Of a stretch of DNA of 64,000 nucleotides, positions 28,155-40,742 are shown piece after piece. Source of the DNA: Astropecten irregularis (taxonomy: Eukaryota; Echinodermata; Asteroidea; Paxillosida; Astropectinidae); assembly GCA_963971285.1 (NCBI GenBank), contig OZ020245.1, positions 23,078,983 through 23,142,982 of the forward strand, written 5' to 3'. Every line of letters starts with the position of its first letter. The first letter of the stretch is position 1. The notes below the pieces were generated by a model. That model did not search any database and was not told the origin of the DNA. It saw nothing but the letters and a program-made list of their open reading frames with translations. Position numbers and translations under genes: made by a program.

Positions 28155-28355
28155 CTATGTTGACCCCAGCTAGCTTGGTGGTCTAGTGGTATGACATCTG
28201 CACTAGAAAGCAAGAGGCCGAGGGTCCGAATCCCACCTGGGCCAGCGCATACGGATGTTTTCGTGTGCACTCAAATTAGCAATGAGTAATCATGCAGTGC
28301 AGGTATCGGTGAAGGGCATAATTATATTTCCCCGACAAAAACTCATTAATGACAA
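28155..28355 (+). mobile_element. tRNA-derived SINE, family B
   Basis: A-box-like TAGTGGTATGACA (about 28185) and B-box-like GGTCCGAATCCC (about 28223) lie 35-40 bp apart, as in a Pol III tRNA promoter. The tail has GGTATCGGTGAAGGGCATAA and CCCCGACAAAAACTCATTAA. It does not fold as an intact tRNA: the variable region is odd and there is no clear acceptor stem. Confidence 0.6.
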
Positions 28356-29748
28356 AACAAAATAGAAACGACAGCATTTAAACACTTAGATCATTAACAT
28401 TACAAATCATTCTTATATATTTGTATAGATATCATTGGAAATGTTTACGGGAAAAGACACAAATAAGTCTATGTTATTGAAGCTATAGTTTGAATGGAAT
28501 AAGGTAAAAGAGGCGGTCAAACAAGACAGATTTTTCGTCTGACTTGATAGAATTAACCTTACAAAATGTCGATTCATACAGCTACCACTTGACAGCGATA
28601 CGTGAGGTGACTTTTAGCCAATGTCATCAGAATTAATGCCGAATAATGCCAAGGGGATACAGGGGTGCACTTCCCTCCTGTTAATGCTTTCCCCTACAAT
28701 TCCTCTTATTTTCCCACATCCCCGACACCCTGTCTACATTCTCTCTTTTTTGTGTTCGTCCTTGTGCTTTCCTCTTGATCAGATTCCACTCATACCAGTT
28801 AAGTATGCCACTAGCAACACGGGAATGTCCATCTCCCGTATGGACCGCGGCCCCGATATGCAGAAGCCGAGCTGTCAAGGCGGCGAGTGGCCGGGGGAAC
28901 GGCCGTGTAGCGATCCCGGGGCCGAGAGGCCCTAGTCCCCGGCTGTTCCCGGGATACTCCAATCTATGACTGCTCCGTTCTGTAGGTTTTTCCTTCCTTT
29001 ACAATTTATCTCAGTTCTCTCATTGCACGGATTTCCCGTTTATTTGCCATTCAAAGGTGTCGTGTAACGTGTCGAGCTGCACTCGTGAAAAATGTCCCGT
29101 AAGAAAGGCACAGATTTCTGCTCCATTTTATGAAAGACTTTGCTTGCTGCTTCTTCCCGGACACTGAATGTGTTTTGTGAAAATATCTTATATATCGGGT
29201 CAACTTCTTAATTGTTACGTTTTGATGCAAACTCCTCCCTTTGCAGAAGATTTTATAAAAATACAAAACGGTTATATTTGATGAAGAATAAACTTGGCAA
29301 TGAAGACGAAGAGGCAATGCCATGATCGATATAAAATTGTCCTTTTATTATAAAATAATGATTATAAATAAATACAATGAAACAATGAAACACGGAAAAC
29401 GAAAAAAGAAAAGAATAGAAACTGTTCTGATATTGTTTTGTCAATTTTGATCTATTCCTTAAAAAAAATCATTTGATCTTAGATTTAATTTCGAACGAAA
29501 ACTTGTAGTACAGCAGTTGGCATTGTTTGTTTTGGTCTCTTTTTGGCTTGTCTATTTGTCTTTGTTTTTCATCTATTCTTTTTTTCAAGAAAGCAGCCAT
29601 ACCAATCATTAAGAGGCATATTTTTGCGCTTACCTTTTTGAAACATTCTTGAAAAAAACCAAAAAAACAATTCCGGTAACTTCAAAAAGAGAAACAAAAA
29701 CAAACGCAACGAACGGATTTTAATTTAATTGAAAAGTGAACAAAGAAA
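28356..29748. other. Intergenic DNA with a GC-rich block
   Basis: GC-rich unique sequence at about 28835-28960 sits between AT-rich stretches. No exon recognised. Confidence 0.4.
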
Positions 29749-29920
29749 AATTGACTGGAGCGGGATTCGAACCGGCGACCTCCTGAATACCGTACAGGCG
29801 CTCTACCAACTGAGCCATCCAGCCCTATGTTGGTGGTGACCCCAATAGTCAACTATCCTTGTTCGGTTGGCAGTCAGAAGCCATGAAACCACGCACACAC
29901 CGCCACAACCCAGGGATTTT
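29749..29920 (-). mobile_element. tRNA-derived SINE head / tRNA pseudogene, minus strand
   Basis: On the minus strand the first 73 bases (29824 down to about 29752) are tRNA-like: GGGCTGGATGGCTCAGTTGG, a D-arm ending GAGC, and a T-arm GCCGGTTCGAATCCCGC. The acceptor stem pairs at 6 of 7 positions. The anticodon loop ACGGTAT would give GGT but lacks the conserved T33 (C instead). The anticodon stem has a T-T and the T stem a C-C mismatch. These defects argue for a SINE head or pseudogene rather than a working tRNA-Thr. Confidence 0.6.
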
Positions 29921-30969
29921 AATTTCATTTGAATTTGAACCAGTTCAATTTACTGTGTTTTTGAAGGTATTTTGATGCATTTTCGTGATGAATTCGTGGA
30001 GAATTTCACAGGAAGTTAAATGTTGATGTAAACTATCTTATTTTGTTCATTAACAATTCTAGACCTTATAAGTTTAGCATCATGAATTTTTCATCATTCA
30101 TCAAAGGAGATACATCCGATTCAATTTGTAAATTCTAAAAAAAGAAAGAAAGAACTATACGAACGACTGTTAAATGCAAATTATTTCCCGAGGAAAGAAA
30201 GCGAACGAACAGTCAAGTCAATCTAGCCATTTACCATCAGTTTCATTATTTGAGAGGTGTGCATGGCGCCCTCTTGCGGTCGAACTCCTCGCCTTAGTGC
30301 TCTATTTCCCTGGAAAAGCTCCCTAATAAGTGACATTACAGGAATGCTGCAGCCGGCTAAGACAGCACATCGCTGTGATGAGATCAAGAGAGATTCTCTT
30401 CAATCGTTAACCTAATTTCCAGAGTGTTGATAAATTGCAGCCAATATCTACTGAAACGCGGCGAGGTTTTTGGGAGCGCAAATGTAGATTTTAGGAATTA
30501 AAAACATTAGCGGAGGAGTCATGAAAAAAGGGGTAAAATTAATGATCTTGTGGAAGCCCCTTTACTCTCCAACATTTTAATTTTGCACTCGTGCAATAAG
30601 TTCTTGTCTTTCTTATTTATATCACTCTGTCCGAGAGACATTTATAATCTAAATGGTAAATCGTGACTGTAAATGGTTTAGTCCACAAACAGGGAACATG
30701 TTGATGGCAAACTATAGGCCACAGAGGGCTTAAATTAGGAGCTGGGAGACAATAACAAAAGTGACGAACTTACGATATTACTGGAAAGTATAATATGTAA
30801 TCTTCAGATAGATGAAGTAGCTAGCACTGTGCATTGGGCATCAAGAAAGCAAGAACACAAGTGTTGTTTTCGTAATGGATGATGTTATTGTTGTCTTTGC
30901 TGTCGTTGTTGTTGTTGGTGGTGTTGTTGTTGTCTCAAGTCTCATATCGCAAAAGTCCTGTACTGTATA
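29921..30969. other. Intergenic DNA
   Basis: AT-rich unique sequence with a short (TTG)n-like stretch at about 30900-30935. No exon recognised. Confidence 0.45.
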
Positions 30970-31150
30970 GCTACCATCAACCCACACACAGGCTAGTAAA
31001 GCTACCATCACACACAGGCTTCATACGTATACCGTCAACCACACACAGACTTCATACGTATACCTATCATCAATCACACACAGGCTTCATACGTATACCT
31101 ATCGTCATTAACACACACATGCAGGCTTCATGCGTATAGCTGCCATCAAC
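30970..31150 (+). repeat. Short tandem array, ~30-40 bp unit, about 6 copies
   Basis: The repeated unit is CACACACAGGCTTCATACGT followed by ATACCTATCATCAAC, with variable length. The last copies are most diverged. Non-coding. Confidence 0.8.
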
Positions 31151-31389
31151 CACTCCAAATTCTCAAATAATGAGGGCGCCCTTGTTTCAAGATGGACAGC
31201 GCACACAGATTTAATTTGGAAGACTATTATACGGATCTTGGACCACTCTTATGGTTGCCCATTTTGTGTATAGCGCCGTGTGCAGCGTGGCTGACATATT
31301 TGGTCCAGCTCCAGTTTAGGACCCACATTGTGCAATTCTCGCTCTCTGGATGATTCTGAAGAGTGACTGATTAAAATGAGACATAAGTT

Positions 31390-31650
31390 GGGGTGCTGTG
31401 GCCAAGTGGTCTAGTGTGTCATACTCAAGGTCTTGTGGTCAATCTACAGAGCCGTGGGTTCGAATCAAGCCATGGGTTAGCCTATGGTGCTTTGCGTTCT
31501 TGGGCAAGACACTTCGTCACATAGGCTAATTATTGCTCCTCTTTACCCAGGAGTAAATGGGCACGGTAGGGCGTGTGCAAGTTAATTAGCCTGAATAATG
31601 GACTTTGCAGCAGCCGGGGCTGTCTACTCTTCAGTTTGTTGAGACCCTTG
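31390..31650 (+). mobile_element. tRNA-derived SINE, family C
   Basis: The head is Leu/Ser-tRNA-like: GTGGCCAAGTGGTCTAGTG (A box, about 31400) and GTGGGTTCGAATC (B box, about 31456), with a long variable region. The body has TTCTTGGGCAAGACACTTCG at about 31498, a block shared by many invertebrate tRNA-SINEs, then TTACCCAGGAGTAAATGGG and GGACTTTGCAGCAGCCGGGG. The family likeness rests on memory of such SINEs, not on a search. Confidence 0.7.
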
Positions 31651-32339
31651 TCTCCGCGGTCATGAATGGCGCCCTCTCTGTTCAGATCGGGTGATCTGTA
31701 TTATGTTCTTTTTGCTCTCGACGGCTTTGAGAAATGGCGCCCTCTCTCCCTTGTGTTTGAAAAAGTAATAGCCTATAGCTTTTACCTTTTCCTGCTTTGT
31801 ATTTTACTAATCGCTATTGTCCAGAAGGGTTTGGTGGTCCATCTATAAAGATAAAAAGTCCATAATCTTGTTAAGTCTCTAAGAAAACAAAACACACACA
31901 AATAAACAGACAAAAGGGGAACACGTTTTAGGCCTATAATAATGCATTAGGATTCTACTGATAATGGTTGCAATACGTCGATAGGGGGCGCTGGTCATGA
32001 TGAGCAGCCTTTCAACAAGTCAACGTGAAGTGTATAATAGAGACATGAGTTTGGATGAGAATGAACAAATTCCATACTTCTGCAATTCATAACATTATCT
32101 ATTTAAAATACATGTATGGCCACACTCATTGGTTATCGAGTCCAGGGTATAGGTTTACACGTAAAATGTTTAACTCCTTTTGAGCAAAAATTAAGTTCAC
32201 AATAGTGTGTTAATTAATTTGTCCAGCTCTAAAATCTTACATAAATGAAGTTGCCCATTTGCAACTTGCAACTTCATGAATTCTTTCATGAAATCTGTTA
32301 TAAGACTTCAAAATATGCATGGTGGAGGTACTGAATAAG
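31651..32339. other. Intergenic DNA
   Basis: Unique AT-rich sequence. TAGGCCTA is at 31929-31936. No gene seen. Confidence 0.45.
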
Positions 32340-32548
32340 GTAAGATTTGCGTTAACACCATATACAAAAACCTCTTAAGTGTGTGGTTCTGAGAAGAACC
32401 GGTGGTGGTTAACACTCGACGTTCCGAACAGTGCGCTATGTTCGTCTTCAGGAGGGTGACACTGTTCGGAACGTTAGAATGTTAACCACCGATTCTTCTC
32501 AGAACTACACACTTGAGGTTTGCGGTAGCACCGTGTACAAAAACCTCA
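32340..32548 (-). mobile_element. Penelope-like terminal repeat arranged as a long hairpin
   Basis: Same family as 16668-16856. The arms at about 32369-32433 and 32459-32520 are complementary over about 60 bp (for example GTGGTTAACACTCGACGTTC versus GAACGTTAGAATGTTAACCA). They are flanked by imperfect direct copies of TTGCGTTAACACCATATACA and TTGCGGTAGCACCGTGTACA. The minus strand of the left arm reads CCTGAAGACGAACATAGCGC then TGTTCGGAACGTC, a damaged hammerhead-like core (GGAAC for GAAAC). Confidence 0.55.
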
Positions 32549-33290
32549 TGAAATATGTTGCTGTCCTCGGTGAGCATTCGTCTATGTAAGCCAGTGTTTC
32601 AATAGTGACGTGATTGTGGTTTGAAAGGGAATAAAGGTAATAGAATGGTTCACTTAGAATGAAAGCCGATAGGAGACAACCGTCAAACCGCCCAAACGCC
32701 AAGACACATCCTCCTATCGGACCTGTCAGCATCCTCACCAACCCCCATCATCCCTATCACTATCATTATCATCCGAGCTACATTATTGCTAGGTAGAAAC
32801 TAGAACCTGTATAAATCGCTGACAGGTAAAGGATTTGTCATTCTATAGGCACGGAAGGTTCAAACGGTCATGCTCTCGTGGATATTATGATTTGTGTGGA
32901 GTTTCCTTGAGACTTGAATCAAAATGAGAAAGCAGCCAGGACCATAGACCGGAGTCATTGTTAAAAAAACAAATGAATAAAATGACTTGAGCTGTGTCTA
33001 TGGGCAGAATAACTCTGCTGTCTTTGAATTATTCAGAATAACTCAATTCGAGTCATTGCGAGTGCAATCATGACAGCTGACTCTACTTGATTGGGGTTAA
33101 TAATTTCCATGAATATGGGCATTAAAGAGTTTAAAGCCGATTGAAATGAGAACTATAGTCATCGCCAGTACGTGTCGTGCATGGAATATTAGCTGGTACC
33201 CTGCGTGTGCATGCTGAGTGAAAACTGACCAAATGCAGTGATATCAGCTCATAGGCACAGTCGGGTGTCACGTTAGCATACAAGCCTGTG
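32549..33290. other. Intergenic DNA
   Basis: No exon or repeat recognised. Confidence 0.45.
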
Positions 33291-33497
33291 GGCCTTTACG
33301 ATACGGCAGGCTTGGGGTTAGGCTTTGGACTTATTTCGCTACCACCATTCTAGGCACACAAAACGAAATGTAGGGATTGTGCCGGCCACATGACGAAGCC
33401 GAAAAAAGACTCCAGCTTCGCCACGTATCTCAAGCCCTTCATTTCATTCAGGACACAATCCGCCAAGCCTAGCCTCAAGCTTCATGACGTAAAGGTC
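33291..33497. mobile_element. Inverted-repeat element (old MITE candidate)
   Basis: The left arm begins GGCCTTTACGATACGGCAGG and includes CTTGGGGTTAGGCTT. The right arm, AAGCCTAGCCTCAAGCTTCA followed by TGACGTAAAGGTC, is its imperfect reverse complement. About 207 bp, non-coding, no clear target duplication. Confidence 0.4.
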
Positions 33498-34693
33498 TAA
33501 TGACACCGCACATTCCCTGTGTTTCACCGTCTCTAGATTGTCTGTGGCTCTTCAGGTCTGCACTAATTAGTCCCATTCTACATCTCCGATAAATATTGGT
33601 TATTGGGTCAATACTTTGACGCTCTGTAATTGTGACAGGCTATCGATTCAATTATATCCGACCACAGTTTATAATTACTCGCAAATAGATCCTTGCCTTA
33701 AATCGATCTGGCAAAAAGACGTGTGACTGTATTATTATGTGAATGAGACTTGAAGAAAAAGATATTACTAGCTACAATAGCATTTTCATGAATGCCGGTC
33801 AAAAACCCTGACGCTTATCATTACTTTAGTTTGCATCTTAAGCTAGCTGTGAAAAATGGGCGGAGTCACCTTTGGAAAGGCTTAGGGAGGGACCAGTGTT
33901 GGCACTCGGTTGGTTAACTGCATGATGACGAAGCTTCTTGACGGCAAAAGCCTCACATCCCCGTTGACAGTCAGGGAAAACACACAGAAAGAAATAATAA
34001 CAGCCACGATGTGATGATCCATAATAGTCTTCGCTACGTGTCGTTCACTGTTTCCAAAGCAGAGCACTGCCTTTCGCAACGCCCACACACTCTCACAACT
34101 TCCGACTTGAAGCAACCCTGTATATACACAGCCACAATCCCCTCCTCTGCAATCAGCCAATTATGCTCGCCGTAATTACTTCCAATACGATTTCAATTCG
34201 ACCGCAGACATCTCCCGTGAGCCTTTTACTAGTTGTCACCGCCGCCGTATTCTGTGTCTTCTGACCCCATTGCTGACTGACAGAGAGACGGTGGTTATAC
34301 GGAGCGGCCAGGGGGCATAAAACGACTGTAAAGAGGATTACTGCAACTGAAGGGAGGGGGGAGTTTTAATAGGGAAACAAAAATGGATCGAAGGTTGAAA
34401 TACCGATCAGAGGTTGTGGACCTCTGTGCAAATTTCAGAGGAGGGGTCAGGGCTTGGACAGAGGGTATGACGAGGGGCCATCGATGGACACTCGTGGCCC
34501 GTAAGCTTGGGCAGCTATATTCAAAATGCATCAGCTTGCTGACCAATAATAACCATGATCAAATCTCCTGAAATAAGAGTATACAACAGATGAATAGTGC
34601 CTGAAGTGCCCTATATTAACATATCAAAGAAAGTCCTTTCCAGCTCTTTAAAATGACAATGAAATATAAGGTAAGTCTGTTTATAATAATAAT
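33498..34693. other. Intergenic DNA
   Basis: No exon or structured repeat recognised. ORFs of up to 92 codons lack recognisable domains. Confidence 0.45.
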
Positions 34694-35000
34694 TTGGGAG
34701 GCTTATCATTCTGGCCTTACTCACAGCTAGTGTGCTGAATTGCGAAGGATGCCGCTACAACGGGACCAAGTTGCCGGCATTCATGGGCGCCTTTGGCTGC
34801 CAGCCACATCAACCCCAAGTTAACACTGAGCACAGCCTGAGATCGAAAGTATTTGATTTTTGTGGAGGGAGGAAAACCGGAGAACCCAGTGAAAACTCTC
34901 GTATATAGTCGTAGCACAACTGTACTCACATCATGACCCAAACAGGGATCGAACCCGGGACACATTAATGAGAGGCGAGTGCCTAAAACGCTCAGTGCCA
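34694..35000 (-). mobile_element. tRNA-derived SINE, family A, copy 2
   Basis: Reverse of the 3376 copy. CAGGGATCGAACCCGGGACA (about 34944) is the complement of the B box, and GGCGCCTTTGGCTGCCAGCC and AGCACAGCCTGAGATCGAAA mark the body. The plus-strand left edge is ATTTGGGAGGCTTATCATTC, nearly the same as copy 3 (ATTTGGGAGGCTAATTATCC), which marks the true 3' end of the element. Confidence 0.8.
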
Positions 35001-36488
35001 CCCATGCCACCCATGCTTGCGGGGAATTTGTAGTGAAGGTTGATTTTAATGGTCCAAAAGATTTGTACAATTTCCCGCGGGATTCTGGATGTTATTTCAA
35101 CGAATGTTTTCTCACAAGAATAAAGGGGCTTGTCACGGAGCAATGAGACAAACTCATCGTGCGATAGCTGATATATACAAATCCATTTTTAATTTCGGCA
35201 ACAACGAGGTCAATATCTCCTTAGCCATAGACATGATCACTGCACACGCAAGTAGAATCATTTTAATTTATTAAATTAGTTAAGAAAAAAACAAACCCAA
35301 CAACAACGGCTGACGTAATTCGGGCCTGGGGTGAACAAAGTATTTATAATTGTTTTTCACGGGTTACCTATGATTTCTCATGTATTTATTGACTTTCAAA
35401 TGACCGTTATACACAATATGCCATTTCAAAATGTCAACGACACGTACATGTATCATGAATTAATTTTTGAAGATCTTGATTCTTGTGCAGCCTTGCACAT
35501 GCGCAGAACGAACTTGTGGCCTATTCCAATCTTCAGAAGGGAAAGTGGACTTAATGACACCGTCATCCCGTAAAAAAAAATACAGTTTCATTATCGAAGT
35601 GAAAAGAAGCTGTAATCCCTGACAGAAAAGTTCAAATGATGATCAAGCTGATGATGGCATTATGAGCTTACAAGACGGAGTAATACCGCCGGGGATTGCA
35701 ACCAGATCCGGGTGCGAAGCTGACGAGTGACTTGACCGGGCGTAACGCGGCCACTTCCCCCGATGATTACACGGCCCGTCCGCCGCTGAACACACACCAT
35801 CCGCGCGCGCTCAGGGTATAATTCATCAGCCTAAGTGATTCTCCTATGTCCCGTGCAGATGTATTTACCACTTGTAAATTGGTTAAAGACGTCCCGTGTC
35901 ACCATCAAACCAGCTATTTTCTTTCAGGAACCGTTTTCCTGAGCAATGAGCTTGATGGTTGACGGGTTGAATGAAAGAGTCTTGTATATGATTTATCTAT
36001 CGCGACTTAATCAGGGGTTTAGTTATATGAAAGACTATTTTTTTATGGAGCTTTCTTTTTTTTAATAAGCCTCAGCCCTCAGGTTATGTTGATATGGCTC
36101 GTAAAATACGTCGGATTGTTCAAGGTTGGTCATTTTCTATATTGCCGTTTTTAATTAATCAAGGCTTCTCCTTTTTTTTCTCCCCCGATTTATTTTTTTA
36201 TGAAGCACTTTGATTTACGACAAGGTTGTTTTTACTTGTCGTAAATAGGTCTTCAAAACACGGAGTTGAGTCGGTGAATATTTACAATCTGGATTTGAGG
36301 TTGCTATTAAGTATTACAAACCCAGTTTATTTTCTATTGGAAAAAGAAATGTTTTTAACGAACTCTAGTTCGTCGTCATTTCAAACAGGATAACTTATGT
36401 CTCAGTGTTGGTTTTTGTGTATAAAGATTTCTCCATTCTTTGTGCTAATTTATAATTCTTTTTTTCAGTCACAGAATATCTTTTGTCG
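35001..36488. other. Intergenic DNA
   Basis: A GC-rich patch lies at about 35690-35815. Otherwise unique AT-rich sequence. No exon recognised. Confidence 0.4.
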
Positions 36489-36718
36489 TACTCTCTAAAT
36501 GCAAAAGAGTGAAAGTCACTCTTGGAAAATTGAAGAGCCAACTCCTTTTTGAGCTGTCTTCCACTCTTTTAGAGTCAAGTTTGCATCGTTTGGAGTGATT
36601 TTTCACTCTGGCCCAGAGTGAAAACCACTCCAAAAGAGTTAAATATCCACACTCAAGAGCCATATTTTAGAAAGACAACTGGATTTTGAACGACTGGTAT
36701 TTGTCACTTAGAGAGTAA
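36489..36718. mobile_element. Possible MITE with TACTCTCTAA ends
   Basis: The ends TACTCTCTAAATGC (36489) and GTCACTTAGAGAGTA (36704-36718) are weakly inverted. The interior has repeated AGAGTGA/TCACTCT units that can fold back (GTGAAAGTCACTCTTGG, CACTCTGGCCCAGAGTG). The inverted repeat is short, so this is tentative. Confidence 0.35.
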
Positions 36719-38608
36719 ACTTAGATGAGGCAAGATAATAAAAGGGTTATATAACACAGATAGACACATGGTAGGTATGGGTAAATAATATCAATTAATA
36801 AATAAGAATGGGTACGTAGGGAGACATTTTCATAATGGGTACTTTTATAGGGAGGCAGTGTCATTATTACACTTGTCAATGCACAAAAACCCAAACACAC
36901 TTTCCCTTTTTCCTTTGTTAGCAACCCAGCTGAACCAAAGTTTATAGACAGAGGTTTTAGACTACGAGGATTAAAAGATATCATATCCGGCGGTACAATT
37001 CTTTCTCATTTTTAAGAAATTTTGAATATTTGATTAGGGAGATATCGAAATGACTCCCTATTGACCAATGTCTCACAAATGTTCACTTAAAGACGCTAAC
37101 CTGTCTCCCTATAACATGTAATTTACTAATTTAGGAAACAAGTTATGCAATTAGAAACTGAATCTGATCAAGGATGACGGTACGAGTGATCAGGAGGTCA
37201 GGGGTTCGAATCCAATCCAGCCAGCCAGGGATCGAATTATCTTGGTTGCCCACAGGTTACCGTGTTTACAACATTGATGAATGTGTCTCTGTTTCTTCCC
37301 CCATGGCCAAATCAGGCCTCTATTCATGATGTCATCATTGAACACGGCTAATATCATAAACGCGAACTTGTTTACCAGGTTTAAACCACCGTGTGTCTTC
37401 CTGAAACTTGCCCGTTGGTGGGTCTATGGTCTACACATGTAATCATACAATCGTGTATTATAATTTGTGACTAAAGCAGTTAATAACTGTTCTAGATATG
37501 CAGGAAAACAGACCCCCGGGGCTCTGTTAGTCCTCCAACCGAGACGGGTGCTTGTAAGTATCATAATGGGACCGGAACTTCTGTCACTGTATGCCATTGT
37601 GAGAGCAAAGACCATTTATCTTATTAACCTTATTAATATTAAGCAGCAATTCACAGTCATATATAGGCGGTAGATGGAGTCATAATAGGCTTGGGTATGG
37701 TGTAACTTGTTTGTACGTGACATTCAGTAATGTTTACTTCATTCTATAGAGGCCCGGAAAGGTTCAGAAAAGTTTATCGTTCCGGGTTCATAATGTAGAC
37801 ATAATGCTCAGTTGTAAAGACTGTGTATAAAACCGCTGATATCCTTGTGGTAATACGCCCTCCTGATGTGGCAGCAAACAAACAAATCTTACAAACAAAC
37901 AAATTAACAAACAATAACCAAATGAAATACATTTAAAAGGTAATTGCAGGTTAACATTGCTTAATTTGTCTGCGTTCTCCATCCTTAGTCAGAATCCCAC
38001 AATTATTGAATCCTAAAATCTCAATTTATTAACCTTTGTTCCCATCATGCATTATAAGCTAAGATGTCATGAGCTTGTAATTAACATAAATCTCATTTCA
38101 TTTCCTTGTTTATAAGCAGTGTGTACTGTATCTATTTTATTCATTGGAAAATTTTATTTTCATTCGAGAAAGATGTTGTTGGTTTGTGAAGTTGGTACGA
38201 AAGTGAACAATTGGTGGCGCTCTTCAAAAGTCTTCAATATCCAAAACAAAACAAAACACCTAAACATGCGTATTATGTCCGTGCATGACGGTAGTTCGAA
38301 TAAAACCCAACCCTATCCCTACCCTCTAGTGCCTCCCTGCGTCATGTCCCCAGGAATATCCGCTCTCCAATCGGCCTTCGATGTTCACAAGCCATCAAAA
38401 TAGTGGCTTAACTTCGATAACATTTCTGAGGGTCTTAAGCGATTTTTCGAGGGGGCATAGGACACAATGATGAACTGAGCATCAAAAAGGCAATTCTGTA
38501 AAATATCGAGATTTTGAAAATGGGTGAGGCATCCTGGGCCACTGAATTCGATTGGGGTCCCCTCCGCCTCACAGAGTTACGTCTACTAATACTAATACCG
38601 GCAATAAT
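36719..38608. other. Intergenic DNA with one SINE-like relic
   Basis: A B-box-like GGGGTTCGAATCC lies at about 37200, preceded by a weak tRNA-like head. It may be a decayed SINE. No exon recognised. Confidence 0.4.
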
Positions 38609-38912
38609 TATTTGGGAGGCTAATTATCCTTGTTCACAGCTGGGGTGCTGAATTGCGGAGGATGCGGCTACAATGTGATCGAGTTGCCGGCATTCATAGG
38701 CACCCTTGGCTGTCAGCCACATCAACCTATTATGAGATCGAAAGTGTTTGATTTTTGTGGAAAAAACCGGAAAACCCCGAGGTAAAAACCCTCGTAGCAT
38801 ATAGGAGAGAACCAACGCACGACTCTACTCATCACATAATGTCCAAAGACGGGATCGAACCCAGGCCACATTCATTTGATGAGAGGCCAGTGCCTAAAGC
38901 ACTTGCCACCTA
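38609..38912 (-). mobile_element. tRNA-derived SINE, family A, copy 3
   Basis: Reverse copy with the complement of the B box (GGGATCGAACCCAGGCCACA at about 38851). The body has CATAGGAGAGAACCAACGCA-like and TGAGATCGAAAGTGTTTGAT blocks. It ends at CACTTGCCACC, immediately followed by TAGGCCTA (38911-38918). Confidence 0.8.
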
Positions 38913-38918
38913 GGCCTA

Positions 38919-39917
38919 ATGAATTATAAGGGGTGGCATGATGTGCATGGATTCGGACTATACTTCATCTGATAATGTATATGCCATCATGCATTGGTAA
39001 ATTTCTTGCAGTATTTAAAGGGAGCATTATGATCTGCAAAGATGTGCGTTTTGGCTGAATTTGTTATACTATAAACAGAAGTGAAGGTCTTAAACTTCCT
39101 TACAGACGTTGTTTCATGTATCTCTTTACTTTTTGTTCATGATAGCAGAAATACGGCCGAAATAATCTTGCCCCCTCCGAATCCTTCACGGCTACACCAA
39201 GCTTTCGAAATGCTACTAAATCGTTCGGACGAAAGATCTTTTTAAAAGACACTAAATCTTGATTTTCTTGAAAAACCCAGGATCTGATGAATCAAGATTT
39301 CACATGGTGACTGTTTGCACTGTTTACGAACTGTTGAGTTCATTTTCTGTCTTAAACTGCTTTTTGGAGGCCTTGCAAATCATGTACGCTGCCTTTAAGA
39401 TTGTATACAGATTTCGTTTGTCAGTCAGCAGTCTGTCATTTGTTTGTTTGTCTGTCCGGCTTGGTCCGTCGTACATTGGTTGGAAGAGTGACAGTGTGTG
39501 CTTAAGTAAGAATCTTAACGCATAGGCCTACATGTACATTTATTGGAGGATAGTATCCATTTTATTTCATTCAATATTGATTGATCAGAATATACAATTA
39601 CTATAATATTTTGTTACTTATTATAAGATTTAACAAAAGACTTCAATTTAACATAATGGTGCTATTTTTATGCACATAGTAACGCACCCTATACTGTACA
39701 AGAAGTTCATTACATATTCTTACAATTTAGACAGTAGATAATGACCATTTAAAGAATTGTAGGCGTTCTATAATTTTAAATTATTATATAGACTTTTCAC
39801 GTGTGCTATCCAAATTCAACATTTTAACAATCTGATTTCACTTTTGTTTTTCGTAGAAGTTCGTGACGATGAAATAACTGCTTTTCCGATTGTTGCAGGT
39901 CCAAACAGCAGCACATT
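38919..39917. other. Intergenic DNA
   Basis: AT-rich. TAGGCCTA is at 39523-39530. The 88-codon ORF at 39259 has no recognisable domain. Confidence 0.45.
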
Positions 39918-40281
39918 TTAAAGGTAGTATCATACTTTGGTTTTTATCAAAGAAATACAGATTAATGGGCAAAAATATCAAGGAAGATACAGTCGCAGTC
40001 ATCGGTGAACATTTCAGTTCCATATACGGTGCCCACCTTTTGAGAAAACAGTGAAAACAGCCACAGTATTTTTTAAGTCTTTTCTCTTTTATTTCTTATC
40101 TTAAAAATAACAAACAGATTTTTGGTCGTTGTTTTACTAATTTCTGGATGAATACACCATTTCAGGCGGAATAATTTCAACGGTATGTTACTACCATCAC
40201 CATCTTCATACCATGTGAGTTATATGTAAATCTGTGAACATTTCTGTTTTGGTTTCTTACCAAAGTATGATACTACCTTTA
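39918..40281 (+). mobile_element. TTAA-flanked MITE, copy 5
   Basis: Full-length forward copy. It begins TTAAAGGTAGTATCATACTT and ends CCAAAGTATGATACTACCTT, with the right target decayed to TTAT. Confidence 0.85.
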
Positions 40282-40742
40282 TAGAAAAGATCGGAGGTAT
40301 ATTTGGGTGTTTAACACCTTTGTAGAAACTCACTTGGAAAGTTGGAAGTGATGAATTATTGTATATAAGGTAATGACTATTATAGTCATTATATCTGGTG
40401 ATATCAAATAGCACAGTGTCCTTCGCTTGTAGGTATATGAGCAATGGGCCTGCCATAGAATAATAGCGCTAATGGTGGGTTCACAATGGGCTTGAAATTT
40501 TGTGGGAGGGGCTTATAATAGAGAAAAATGGTTGTATCGCACTTTATTATGAAAAGTGACCCCAACACAACCGCTGCCAGGTGATGCCTCTTTATCTACA
40601 TTTGAGGACTGGATAATGGGCAAAAGAAATTGCGTAGATTGAAAAATAAATCAAAGAAAAATGCGTTTATCAGTTTTATCTGTAAAATTTACTCTCCTTT
40701 TTGTAATGATACGAAATCATAGAATGATCCTCCAAGCTCCTA

